The position numbers and the translations under genes were made by a program. DNA of 64,000 nucleotides from CAYFZO01 sp965211995 (GTDB taxonomy: Bacteria; Pseudomonadota; Gammaproteobacteria; Poriferisulfidales; Oxydemutatoraceae), in the NCBI GenBank assembly GCA_965211995.1, contig OZ243040.1:1736001-1800000 (forward strand), read 5' to 3'. Shown here in pieces: positions 7,708-16,340 of this stretch. Every line of letters starts with the position of its first letter. The stretch's first letter is position 1. The notes beneath the pieces are model-generated. The model had not been told where the DNA came from. It made no database searches and worked only from the letters and a program-made list of their open reading frames with translations.

Positions 7708-9057
7708 TTACTTACCGATACAGAAGCGGGAGAAAATATCTCCCAGCAACTCTTCCGTCGTGCGTGCGCCGGTGATCGTCCCGAGCGCCTGCTGCGCCGT
7801 GCGCAACTCCTCGGCAAGCAACTCCGGCGCGCCCGTCGCGAGATGCCCGCCCGCCCGCCCGGCGGCGCGTTCGGCGGCGGCGAGCGCGACGAGATGACGG
7901 CGGCGCGCGATGATCGCGTCCTCAGCGTCGCCCGCGGCCGTCCCCCCGCTCAGGCGGGCGGCGATTTGCGCGGCCAGCGCGTCAACGCCTGCGCCCGTTT
8001 TCGCCGACACAAGCAGGGCCGCCGCCTCTTCAATCGCGGGGGCATCCGCCAGATCGCGCTTGTTGTGAACCGCAAGCCACGGGATGTCGTCCGCGTCAAA
8101 CTCCGCGGCCAATTCTTTTTCGATCTCGTCCATGCCGGCGCGCGCATCCACGACCAGCAGCACCAGATCGGCGTGACGGCACGCGGCGCGTGCGCGGCGC
8201 ACGCCCTCTTGTTCGATCTCGTCGCCCGCCGTGCGCAGGCCCGCGGTATCCAGCACGCGCACGGGCACGTCGCCGACGAGCACGTCGCTTTTAAGCACGT
8301 CGCGCGTGGTGCCGGCGTGCGCGCTGACGATCGCTTCGTCGCGCGCCGCAAGACGGTTCAGCAGGCTCGATTTACCGACGTTCGGCTGCCCGGCGATCAC
8401 GATCTCGGCCCCGGCACGCAACGCGGCGCCCCGGCGTGCGCGCCGGCGCAGGTCGGCGAGGCGCACGGACAGGCCGTGCAGCGCCGCGGCGATCTCGTCG
8501 CCGTGTGCGGGATCAACGTCCTCGTCCGAGAAGTCCAAAGATGCCTCGATGCGCGCGCGCAACTCGGCGATTTCGTCGCACAGCGTCTGCACCTGCGCCG
8601 AAAACTCGCCCTGCAGCGAGCGTTGCGCACAACGCGCCGCAGCGGCACCGACGCTCGCGATCAGGTCGGCGACCGCTTCGAGTTGGGTGAGGTCGTACTT
8701 GCCGTTGAGGAACGCGCGGCGGCTGAACTCGCCGGGGCCGGCCGGGCGCGCACCGAGCGCGGCGAGGCGTGCGACGAGGCGGTCGAGCACCACCGGGCTG
8801 CCGTGCGCGTGCAACTCGAGCATATCCTCGCCGGTGAAACTCGCGGGCGCTTTGAACATCAACGCGAGACCTTCGTCTATCGCCGTGCCGTCGGCGTCGC
8901 GGAAGCGGCGCAGGCCGGCATGGCGCGGTGGCGGCACCCGCCCGAGCAAGGCGCGCGCGATCGCGCCGACCCGCGGGCCGCTGACGCGCACGACGCCGAG
9001 CGCGCCGCGCCCGGACGGGGTCGCAATCGCGACGATCGTATCGCCGGCGTCTATCAC
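7708..9057 (-). CDS. mnmE: tRNA modification GTPase MnmE
   Basis: A 449-aa protein of normal family length. The N-terminal folate-binding-like domain includes SFTGEDMLELHAHGSP. A central GTPase follows: GQPNVGKS at 223-230 (G1), GTTRD at 249-253 (G2), DTAG at 270-273 (G3) and NKRD (G4). The C-terminus is FCIGK, containing the catalytic Cys. With MnmG it installs the 5-carboxymethylaminomethyl group on wobble uridine of certain tRNAs. It sits last in the rpmH-rnpA-yidC-mnmE block, the usual position. The 203-bp gap to yidC holds an intergenic repeat. Confidence 0.97.
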   Translation of the reverse strand: MIDAGDTIVAIATPSGRGALGVVRVSGPRVGAIARALLGRVPPPRHAGLRRFRDADGTAIDEGLALMFKAPASFTGEDMLELHAHGSPVVLDRLVARLAALGARPAGPGEFSRRAFLNGKYDLTQLEAVADLIASVGAAAARCAQRSLQGEFSAQVQTLCDEIAELRARIEASLDFSDEDVDPAHGDEIAAALHGLSVRLADLRRRARRGAALRAGAEIVIAGQPNVGKSSLLNRLAARDEAIVSAHAGTTRDVLKSDVLVGDVPVRVLDTAGLRTAGDEIEQEGVRRARAACRHADLVLLVVDARAGMDEIEKELAAEFDADDIPWLAVHNKRDLADAPAIEEAAALLVSAKTGAGVDALAAQIAARLSGGTAAGDAEDAIIARRRHLVALAAAERAAGRAGGHLATGAPELLAEELRTAQQALGTITGARTTEELLGDIFSRFCIGK

Positions 9058-9081
9058 GGCGACCGCTTAAGGCCGGCGCCG

Positions 9082-9255
9082 ACTTCCCGCCCGAAGTGCG
9101 GCAAAAGGAAGAAGCACGGACCGCTGAAAATCACTCCGCCCTTGAGGGGGAGTCGGGCGGGCGCAGCCCGGCCGGCGGGGGAAAATACAAAAGGCAACGC
9201 GGGCGGGCGCAACAGGAGGGCGGGCAAACGCCGCGTTTCAGACTTGAACCCGGCG
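9082..9255. repeat. 174-bp interspersed intergenic repeat, copy 1
   Basis: Shares with 14691-14864 the blocks ACTTCCCGCCCGAAGTGCG, CAAAGGAAGAAG-like, GACCGCTGAAAATCAC, CCGGCGGGGG, GGGCAA-CGCCGC and ACTTGAA-CCGGCG in the same order, over exactly the same length. It lies between yidC and mnmE. Confidence 0.75.
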
Positions 9256-9259
9256 AGGC

Positions 9260-10966
9260 TCAGGCTTTCTGCTCCAGCACCCGGCGTGTGATCACCCACT
9301 GCTGGGCGATCGAGAGCAGGTTGTTGACGAACCAGTAAAGCACCAGTCCCGACGGAAAGAACGCGAAGAAGAAAGTAAACACAATCGGCAGCGCCATCAT
9401 GACCTTGGCCTGGATCGGGTCGGGCGGCGTCGGGTTGAGTTTGTTTTGGACCAGCATCGTTGCCCCCATCAGCAGGGGCAGCACGAAGAACGGGTCGCGC
9501 ACCGACAGGTCGTGGATCCACAAAATGAACGGGGCCTGGCGCAACTCGACGCTCTCGAGCAGCACCCAATACAAAGCGATGAACACCGGGATCTGCACCA
9601 GGATCGGCAGACAGCCGCCGAGCGGGTTGACCTTCTCCTGGCGGTACAGGCTCATCATTTCCTGGCTCAGGCGCTGGCGGTCGTCCTTGTAGCGCTCGCG
9701 CAGCGTCATCAGCCGCGGCTGGAACTTGCGCATCTTCGCCATCGAGCGGTAACTCGCCTCCGATAACTTATAAAACACCAGTTTGATCAACATCGTCAGC
9801 ACGATGATCGCCCAGCCCCAATTGCCCAGAATTGAATAGATTTTGTCGAGCAGCCAAAACAGCGGCTTGGAGATGACCGTGAAGATGCCGTAATCCGTCG
9901 TAAGTTCGAGACCGGGGGCGATGTGCTCAAGAGCGTGCTGGTGTTTCGGCCCGCTGTAGAAGTGGATCGAGAACCGTTCGGCGCCGCCGGGTGCGACCGC
10001 CAGCGACGACGAGCGCAGCCCGATAAGGTACTCGGCGCGGCCCATCCCGCGCACCGCTTTCGTGTAGTAGTCGCTGTGCGCGTCCGCCGCGGGGATCAGT
10101 GCGCTGACGAAGTAATGCTGCAGCATCGCCGCCCAGCCGCCGGCGATGGGCTGCGCGAGCGGCTCCTCGGCGATCTCGTCAAAGGCGATTTTGTTGTATT
10201 TGCCGTCGTAGTAGGCCGCGCCGGTGAACGTGTAGAGCAGCGGCGAGCCACCGTCCGCCGGGATTGAGCGCCGCAGTTGGGCGTATTGGCGGCCGACCCA
10301 GGCCGAGGCGCCGCGGTTGTGCACCGCGTGCTCGATCTCGACGAGGTAACTGCCGCGGTGGAAGATGTAGGTTTTCTCGACTTCAATGCCGTTGCTGCGC
10401 CAAATCAGCGGCACGCGCAAAAGATCCTCGCCCCCGGACATCGTATAGCGGTCGCGCCGGCTTGCGTACGGCGCGTGGTGCGACGGCGCGCGTCCCGCCG
10501 GATCCACAACGCCCGGCAGACGGTCGTGCAACAGTCCCGTCTGCACCAGATAAACGTCCTTGCGGTTGTCGAGCAGTGGAAACGGCGTGTCCGGGTCGTC
10601 AATGTTCACCGGCACCCGGCGCAAATCCAAGCGGCGGACGTCGCCGCCGCGCAAACCCAACTCGATCAAGAACAAGTCGGTCTCCACCGTCACGACGCCG
10701 GCGGCGGGCGCCTGTGCGTCCTGCGGCGTCTCCTCGAGCGTGGCGGGGGCTTGCGGCACGTCGCTGCGGGCCGACGGCGGGACATCGTCGAGCGCCCGCT
10801 CGTGGATCTCGCCGCTCTCGGCCGGGGAGGAGACCGGCGCCTGGGTTGGGGACGGCACCGCTGCCGTGGGAGCGGCGGGCGGGCGGCTCCAGTCAATCCA
10901 CCGCTCCCACAGCAGCAGCGCCACGAACGCGAAAGAGACGTACAGAAACAGGCGCAGACTAGCCAC
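9260..10966 (-). CDS. yidC: membrane protein insertase YidC
   Basis: A 568-aa inner membrane insertase. An N-terminal anchor (SLRLFLYVSFAFVALLLW) is followed by a Pro/Ala-rich linker, a large periplasmic domain typical of Gram-negative YidC, and the conserved C-terminal five-helix core (residues ~370-560, with GCLPILVQIPVFIALYWVLL). It inserts and folds membrane proteins alone or with SecYEG. Its start overlaps the end of rnpA by 8 bases. There is no yidD gene between them, unlike the common arrangement. Confidence 0.97.
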   Translation of the reverse strand: MASLRLFLYVSFAFVALLLWERWIDWSRPPAAPTAAVPSPTQAPVSSPAESGEIHERALDDVPPSARSDVPQAPATLEETPQDAQAPAAGVVTVETDLFLIELGLRGGDVRRLDLRRVPVNIDDPDTPFPLLDNRKDVYLVQTGLLHDRLPGVVDPAGRAPSHHAPYASRRDRYTMSGGEDLLRVPLIWRSNGIEVEKTYIFHRGSYLVEIEHAVHNRGASAWVGRQYAQLRRSIPADGGSPLLYTFTGAAYYDGKYNKIAFDEIAEEPLAQPIAGGWAAMLQHYFVSALIPAADAHSDYYTKAVRGMGRAEYLIGLRSSSLAVAPGGAERFSIHFYSGPKHQHALEHIAPGLELTTDYGIFTVISKPLFWLLDKIYSILGNWGWAIIVLTMLIKLVFYKLSEASYRSMAKMRKFQPRLMTLRERYKDDRQRLSQEMMSLYRQEKVNPLGGCLPILVQIPVFIALYWVLLESVELRQAPFILWIHDLSVRDPFFVLPLLMGATMLVQNKLNPTPPDPIQAKVMMALPIVFTFFFAFFPSGLVLYWFVNNLLSIAQQWVITRRVLEQKA

Positions 10967-11333
10967 GCCGGTTTTCCGGGTCGGCGAGTTTGCGCCAGAC
11001 CCGCCTCAGCAGCGCCGATATTTCCCGCGGTGATGCTTTGGTCTCGACCCGTTCGGCACAGGTGACGACAAAATCCATGCTGGGCAGCCCGTGTTGTTGC
11101 CTGAAGGTTTCCCTGATGCGCCGTTTTATACGGCTTCTGTGAACCGCTTTCCGCGCCGCGCGGCGCGAAACCGAAATCCCGAGCCGCGGGTGGCCGTGGT
11201 CGTTGTCGCGGCGGTAGAGCGTGAATGCCGGCGTGCGGATTGGCGGGTGCCTTCGGTCCGCGAAAACGGCCTTGAATGAGGCGGCGCTGTGCAGACGGCG
11301 CTTCCACCCAAAGCGGGCACTGAGATCATGCAA
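10959..11333 (-). CDS. rnpA: ribonuclease P protein component
   Basis: A 124-aa basic protein. The RNP signature of RnpA is visible as SRRAARKAVHRSRIKRRIRE, preceded by the Phe-rich entry RRLHSAASFKAVFA. It binds the RNase P RNA and helps process tRNA 5' ends. It lies 70 bp after rpmH and overlaps yidC, forming the classic rpmH-rnpA-yidC transcript from the rpmH promoter. Confidence 0.95.
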   Translation of the reverse strand: MHDLSARFGWKRRLHSAASFKAVFADRRHPPIRTPAFTLYRRDNDHGHPRLGISVSRRAARKAVHRSRIKRRIRETFRQQHGLPSMDFVVTCAERVETKASPREISALLRRVWRKLADPENRRG

Positions 11334-11403
11334 GCATCACCCCGCCGTCGTGTGTCGCCGGTCCAGCAAGGGAAATGCGGCAGCGTGGAGTTTCTCTCCC
11401 GGG

Positions 11404-11538
11404 TCAGGGAGCGAGCCGGCTCCGCCCCTTGCGGCGGCGCGCCTTGAGAATCGCTTTCCCGCCGCGCGTTTGCGAGCGCACACGGAAACCGTGCGTCCGC
11501 GCACGCTTGAGGTTGCTGGGCTGAAATGTCCGTTTCAT
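11404..11538 (-). CDS. rpmH: 50S ribosomal protein L34
   Basis: A 44-aa protein, MKRTFQPSNLKRARTHGFRV, then RTRGGK-type and RRRKGRSRLAP ending. This is the full-length L34 pattern. The start is ATG 11538; a longer open frame upstream is not meaningful. First gene of the leftward operon, divergent from dnaA, with a promoter about 50 bp upstream. Confidence 0.97.
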   Translation of the reverse strand: MKRTFQPSNLKRARTHGFRVRSQTRGGKAILKARRRKGRSRLAP

Positions 11539-11584
11539 CGGTTTATCCGCAGCGGTTGTCCGCACGGCGCAAAAGCAGGGGCGC

Positions 11585-11613
11585 AAAATACTCGGCTTTG
11601 CCGATGGAGTCAA
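11585..11613 (-). promoter_or_regulatory. predicted sigma-70 promoter of rpmH operon
   Basis: On the minus strand: TTGACT (11613-11608), a 17-bp spacer, then TATTTT (11590-11585), 46 bp before the rpmH start. Confidence 0.6.
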
Positions 11614-11903
11614 CAAGCCCAAAGCATCAACACTTCGCGCCGACGCGGCACGAAACCACTGCGCTGTATCTGGTTCGGCGGCGCGGGCGGGCGGGCGTTG
11701 TCGGTGCGCCGCCGCCGACGGCAACTCGCGGCCTTGCGCCAACCGTGCGCCGACTAAATGTGGAAGCGTAACCCAACACCGGCGCGCAACACTCGCCGCA
11801 AACTTGCGGGTGGTGGTGCGCGCAGGAAAAAAACGTTACACCGGTGCGATCAAGACGGCAAATTCTTCGCGTTCTCAGCGCAAAAGTTTTTTCGTTTTGC
11901 CTG

Positions 11904-11931
11904 TTGACTACGACCAAAAGATTGGTAAAGT
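11904..11931 (+). promoter_or_regulatory. predicted sigma-70 promoter of dnaA
   Basis: TTGACT (11904-11909), a 16-bp spacer and TAAAGT (11926-11931), 53 bp before the dnaA ATG. The rest of the 446-bp rpmH-dnaA gap shows no gene and no clear DnaA boxes. Confidence 0.55.
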
Positions 11932-11984
11932 AGATCCCGTTCCGCGCTTCCAAACCCAACCAACAATTTCCAAACCAAACTAAA

Positions 11985-13292
11985 ATGGTTAACGCTCTCT
12001 GGGAAAAATGCGTCAGGGAATTGACGCACGTGTTACCGGAGAAGGACATCAACAAATGGATCCTGCCGTTGCAGGTAAAGGAAGAAAGAAACGGCGCGTT
12101 GCGTTTGTTCGCACCCAACCAATACGTGTTGAATTGGGTCAACGCCAACTGCCTGGATGAAATCCGCAACGCGCTTATCAGCCTGCGCTCGGAGGACATC
12201 AGTTTGGCGCTCGAGATCGGCTCGTCCGACCCCGTTAAAAAAAGAGTCGTGCCGGCGAATAACGGCGCGGTCCCGACGCGGCTGAACCCGGAATACACGT
12301 TCGATCTTTTCGTTGAGGGCAAGTCCAATCAGATGGCGCGGGCGGCGGCGATACAGGTCGCGGTGAATCCGGAAAGAACTTTCAACCCGCTGTATCTTTA
12401 CGGCGGCGTCGGTCTCGGCAAAACACATTTGATGCACGCGATCGGCAACGAAATTATTCTGCGGCGACCCGGCGCAAAAGTAACCTACCTTCACGCCGAC
12501 CGTTTCGTTGCGGAGATGGTCGCGGCAATCCGGCTCGGAAAGATCAACCGCTTCAAGGAAGTTTATCGTTCGGTTGACGTGTTGCTGATCGACGACGTGC
12601 AGATGTTCGTCGGCAAAAAGCAAACTCAGGAGGAGTTCTTTCACACGTTCAACACGCTGCACGACAAAGGCCAGCAGATCGTGCTGACCGGAGACCGCTA
12701 CCCGAAAGACATTGAGGAACTCGAAGAGCGGCTGAAATCACGTTTCGGCTGGGGGCTGGCGCAGGCGATTGAGCCGCCGGAACTCGAAACCCGGGTCGCA
12801 ATCCTCGAAAGCAAGGCCGAGCATCTGAACTACGACCTGCCCGAGGACGTGGCGTTCTTCATCGCGAAACAATTGCGGTCGAACGTGCGCGAACTCGAAG
12901 GCGCGTTGCGGCGGGTAATCGCCAACGCGCAATTTTCAGGCGGGCGGGTCACGCTGGAATTCGCCAAAAACGCGCTGGGCGACATGCTCGCCTCGCACCG
13001 CCGGCAACTGACGATCGCCAACATTCAGAAAACCGTCGCCGACTTCTATCGGCTGCGCATCTCCGACCTGACGTCGCCGCGGCGGTCGCGCTCGGTCGTA
13101 CGCCCGCGGCAGATTGCGATGGCACTGGCGAAAGAACTGACTTCCCACAGCCTGCCTGAGATCGGGCGCGAATTCGGCGGCAGGGACCACACCACCGTCA
13201 TCCACGCCTGCCGCAAGATCGTGGCGCTCAAAAAAGAAGACCCGCAGATAGAAAAAGACTACACCCTGCTGCTGCGGACGATGCAGCACTGA
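11985..13292 (+). CDS. dnaA: chromosomal replication initiator DnaA
   Basis: A 435-aa protein, domains in normal order. The N-terminal DnaB-interaction domain includes WEKCV...KDINKWILPLQ. A short linker follows (residues ~85-100). The AAA+ domain has Walker A GGVGLGKT (140-147) and Walker B VLLIDDVQM. The C-terminal DNA-binding domain carries the signature GGRDHTTVIHACRKI. It melts the origin and loads DnaB. Divergent from rpmH and upstream of dnaN, the usual gammaproteobacterial arrangement. The linker is short compared with enteric DnaA. Confidence 0.98.
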   Translation: MVNALWEKCVRELTHVLPEKDINKWILPLQVKEERNGALRLFAPNQYVLNWVNANCLDEIRNALISLRSEDISLALEIGSSDPVKKRVVPANNGAVPTRLNPEYTFDLFVEGKSNQMARAAAIQVAVNPERTFNPLYLYGGVGLGKTHLMHAIGNEIILRRPGAKVTYLHADRFVAEMVAAIRLGKINRFKEVYRSVDVLLIDDVQMFVGKKQTQEEFFHTFNTLHDKGQQIVLTGDRYPKDIEELEERLKSRFGWGLAQAIEPPELETRVAILESKAEHLNYDLPEDVAFFIAKQLRSNVRELEGALRRVIANAQFSGGRVTLEFAKNALGDMLASHRRQLTIANIQKTVADFYRLRISDLTSPRRSRSVVRPRQIAMALAKELTSHSLPEIGREFGGRDHTTVIHACRKIVALKKEDPQIEKDYTLLLRTMQH

Positions 13293-13441
13293 CCCCCGGC
13301 AACGACCGGTGACGAATAGATTGCGGCGGGCGGCGGATTACGCAACGGGCAAATGGCAAGTGCTGACAAGGTGTGCAAAAATCAGGGTCAGACTTCGCCG
13401 CGGCGTGATCTCCCGAAACGTTCCACAGCAAAAGCAGAGGT

Positions 13442-13447
13442 TATAAT
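13442..13447 (+). promoter_or_regulatory. possible -10 element upstream of dnaN
   Basis: A perfect TATAAT lies 106 bp before the dnaN start, in the AT-rich part of the 260-bp dnaA-dnaN gap. No good -35 was found, so this is tentative. Confidence 0.35.
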
Positions 13448-13552
13448 TTCCCCGGAACAACGGAATAAAAAGCCGGCAAGGGGAAATAAACAAAAAAGCC
13501 GTGCCTACAAAAAGAACAGATTAAATAAATAAGAAGACGAAAAGAGGGAAAA

Positions 13553-14650
13553 ATGAAACTGTCTCTTCCTAATTCTGCCTTGCTTCCGGCCGTCTCCGCG
13601 TTGCGGGGGCTTATTCAGACCGGACAACCGATTCCGGCGGCCGCCCATCTGCTGTTTCGCCAGTTGGACGATGCCGTGACGATCACGGCCACCGATCTCG
13701 AGATCGAAATGGTTTACCGGATCAAAGGCCATGCGATGAGTGAGCCCGGGGAGGCAATGGTTTCAGCGCATAAACTTGCGTCAATTTCTACGATCTCCGA
13801 CGAAAATGACGTAATTTCTCTTATCTGCTCCGAAAATCAGACGGAAATTGAAGGCACGAACAGCCATTTCAAACTCGCCTCGTTGCCACCGGATCAATTC
13901 CCGAATTTGGAAGATCCCTCGGATGCGGCGACCCGGTTTGAGGTTCGCGGCGACGACTTGCACCATCTGCTGGCGAAGACCGACTTCTCAATGGCGCAAG
14001 GCGACGCCCGCTACTACCTGAACGGAATGTTGCTCGCGATTGAAGGGGAGAACCTGCTTGCGGTCGCTACCGACGGGCACCGGCTCGCCGTATGCCGGCT
14101 CGGCAACAAGAGCAAAGCGGAGAAGGAAGCCCGCGTCATCCTGCCGCGACGGGCGGTGCAGGAACTCAAAAGGACGTTGCCGCAAACCGAAGAGATGGTT
14201 TCAATCAGCGCCGGCGAAAAGCAAATCTGCGTGCGCTTTGGCGTGATCACGATGACGACGAAACTGCTTGAAGGCAGCAAATACCCCGACTACAAGCGCG
14301 TGATGCCGGATGATTTCGCGCACGTGATCAGTTTGAACAACGAAGCGCTGCGGCAGACGTTGGGCAAGGCCAAGGTCGTCGAGGAGGGGGCGACGCGCTT
14401 TTGTTTCAGTGAAAACAAACTCAAGGTGATTTCGCGCTCCGACCAGGACGAAGCGGAGGTCGAGCAGGAAATAGAATACACCGGACAAGCCTTTGAGGTC
14501 GGGTTCAACCCGCAGTATTTGTGGGACGTGCTCGGCGCCATCGAATCCGAGCAGGTACTGTTCGAGTTCAAGGATCCCAACAGCGCGGTCCAGATCCGCG
14601 AAAGCGACAGCGAAGCGGCCAAATACATCGTGATGCCGTTACGGCTGTAA
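13553..14650 (+). CDS. dnaN: DNA polymerase III beta subunit (sliding clamp)
   Basis: A 365-aa protein made of three clamp folds. It begins MKLSLPNSALLPAVSALRG and ends EAAKYIVMPLRL, the typical clamp C-terminus. It forms the dimeric ring that tethers replicative polymerases. A good ribosome-binding site (AGAGGG) precedes ATG 13553. It lies between dnaA and recF as expected. Confidence 0.97.
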   Translation: MKLSLPNSALLPAVSALRGLIQTGQPIPAAAHLLFRQLDDAVTITATDLEIEMVYRIKGHAMSEPGEAMVSAHKLASISTISDENDVISLICSENQTEIEGTNSHFKLASLPPDQFPNLEDPSDAATRFEVRGDDLHHLLAKTDFSMAQGDARYYLNGMLLAIEGENLLAVATDGHRLAVCRLGNKSKAEKEARVILPRRAVQELKRTLPQTEEMVSISAGEKQICVRFGVITMTTKLLEGSKYPDYKRVMPDDFAHVISLNNEALRQTLGKAKVVEEGATRFCFSENKLKVISRSDQDEAEVEQEIEYTGQAFEVGFNPQYLWDVLGAIESEQVLFEFKDPNSAVQIRESDSEAAKYIVMPLRL

Positions 14651-14690
14651 TCCCCGCGCCCTTGAGGGGCGGGCGTTTCGCGGCCTGCCA

Positions 14691-14864
14691 ACTTCCCGCC
14701 CGAAGTGCGATCAAAGGAAGAAGAGCAGACCGCTGAAAATCACCACACAGATAAGAGGGAGCCAGCCGGGCGCCGTTCGGCCGGCGGGGGTCGTCACGGG
14801 AGACGACGCGGACAGGCACCAGCGGATGACGGGCAAGCGCCGCACCTTAAACTTGAATCCGGCG
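14691..14864. repeat. 174-bp interspersed intergenic repeat, copy 2
   Basis: Partner of 9082-9255, with the same block order and same length, lying between dnaN and recF. In both copies the plus strand has a parallel frame (MR.KEE..TAENH...AGGG...LE.G), which may be chance or a real small protein family. Confidence 0.75.
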
Positions 14865-14904
14865 TAGCGGGCCGGGCGGCGGAACATAAACGGCGGGGCA
14901 AGCG

Positions 14905-15960
14905 ATGTTGCGCGAGGTGGCCATCGTCAATTTCCGCAATATCGAGCGCGTTGATCTTTCCCCGGCTCCCGGGGTCAATTTCATTTTTGGCGATAACGGC
15001 GCGGGCAAGAGCTCCCTGCTCGAAGCGGTGGACTTTCTGTCGCGGGGCCGCACTTTCCGCACCCGACTGAGCCGGACGCTGATCCGGGAAGGCAACCGTG
15101 AACTGACGGTTTCAGCCGCGCTGGAGGGCGGCGCCCGCCTCGGCAGCCGGCGCAGGGTTTCCGGCCCCGGAGTTGCTCGCGCGGAGATCCGCATGGGGGG
15201 CAGGGAGGCCGCCTCGCAGGCAGATATGGCCGCGGCGCTGCCGGTGACCGTCTTCCACACCGGGGCGCAAAGGCAGGCTCAGAGCGAGGCCGGACACTGG
15301 CGAAACGTGCTCGACTGGGGCGTGTTTCACGTGAAACCTGCATTTCGCGCCGCGTGGAGAAATTATCGCGGGGCCTTGCGCCAACGCAACACGCTGTTGA
15401 GAGAGCCGTTGCCGAACGGGGCCCTGGGACAATGGAACGAGCAACTGGCAAAGCAGGCGCAGATACTCGATTCGGCGCGCAGTGACTACACGGAAAAACT
15501 GATCGCCGAGGTCGAGGCAAGCGCCGCGGCGCAAGGAAAGCCGCTGCGCGTGGCGTATTTTCGGGGTTGGCCGGCTGAGGAGGATCTCGGAAGACTCCTG
15601 GATAAGGCCGAAACCGATGACCGGCGGGTCGGTTATACCCGGCACGGCCCCCACCGGGCCACCTTGCGCCTGTCGTGGGAAAGGACGCCGGCGAGTGAGC
15701 GCGCCTCGCGGGGCGAGCAGAAAAACATCGCCGCGCTGCTGATGCTGGCGCAGGTGCGCCTGTTCACCGAGTTGACCGGACGGCGCTGCGTGGTGATGGT
15801 GGATGATCTGGCGGCGGAATTCGACGAGCGACGCCAAAACTGGCTGCTTGAGGAGTTGGAGCGTACCGGGCAGCAGGTCTTTGTGACCTCGGCAGAGGCG
15901 AGCCTTGCCACCAATGAAGCCCGAGTGTTCCGAATGGAGGGCGGCCGCCTTTCCGATTGA
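14905..15960 (+). CDS. recF: DNA replication/repair protein RecF
   Basis: A 351-aa SMC-like ATPase. Walker A GDNGAGKS is at residues 29-36, the ABC signature region is near RASRGEQKN, and Walker B is VVMVDDLAAEFD. RecF helps load RecA at gaps. It follows dnaN after 254 bp that contain the intergenic repeat. gyrB, the usual next gene, is absent downstream. Confidence 0.95.
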   Translation: MLREVAIVNFRNIERVDLSPAPGVNFIFGDNGAGKSSLLEAVDFLSRGRTFRTRLSRTLIREGNRELTVSAALEGGARLGSRRRVSGPGVARAEIRMGGREAASQADMAAALPVTVFHTGAQRQAQSEAGHWRNVLDWGVFHVKPAFRAAWRNYRGALRQRNTLLREPLPNGALGQWNEQLAKQAQILDSARSDYTEKLIAEVEASAAAQGKPLRVAYFRGWPAEEDLGRLLDKAETDDRRVGYTRHGPHRATLRLSWERTPASERASRGEQKNIAALLMLAQVRLFTELTGRRCVVMVDDLAAEFDERRQNWLLEELERTGQQVFVTSAEASLATNEARVFRMEGGRLSD

Positions 15961-16340
15961 TAATTTCCGGTCTGTGCTTGGGGGATCGAGAAGGGGCGCC
16001 GGGTTCCGGCCCGCCCGGAGATTCCTGGTTCAAAATAACTTAAGGGAGGGATTGGGGATTAGTTCAGGCGCCGGCAGCGGGTCTGACGGCCTGCGTTGCG
16101 CCCCTTGCACCCGGCGACCTCGCCGGTTTCATGCCGAGGTAAAGCCGGCGAGGAATCCCCCTGAATTCCCCCCTCGAAACTCCGGCACAGCGGCCACCGG
16201 CAACGGGGGCTTTACTGCGGCGTCCGGATCGAGAGAGTCAGGGAGATCAGTGAAGAGGCCCAACGCCGGAGCAACGTGCTTCGCTTCCGGGGAATTCACG
16301 GCACCGCCGACGGCTAGATGATTTTATCCTTATATATCAA
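15961..16340. other. gene-free gap between recF and the symporter gene
   Basis: 380 bp of GC-rich sequence with no convincing reading frame, RNA or repeat. The last ~25 bp before the symporter stop are AT-rich. Confidence 0.5.

Noticed and set aside
7843..9291. 482-codon open frame on the plus strand
   Set aside because: It is the antisense shadow of mnmE; GC-rich codon bias keeps the opposite strand open, and the translation is low-complexity Arg/Ala/Gly with no domain.
11539..13552. oriC next to dnaA
   Set aside because: Neither the rpmH-dnaA nor the dnaA-dnaN gap shows convincing TTATNCACA boxes by eye; gene order alone is not enough.
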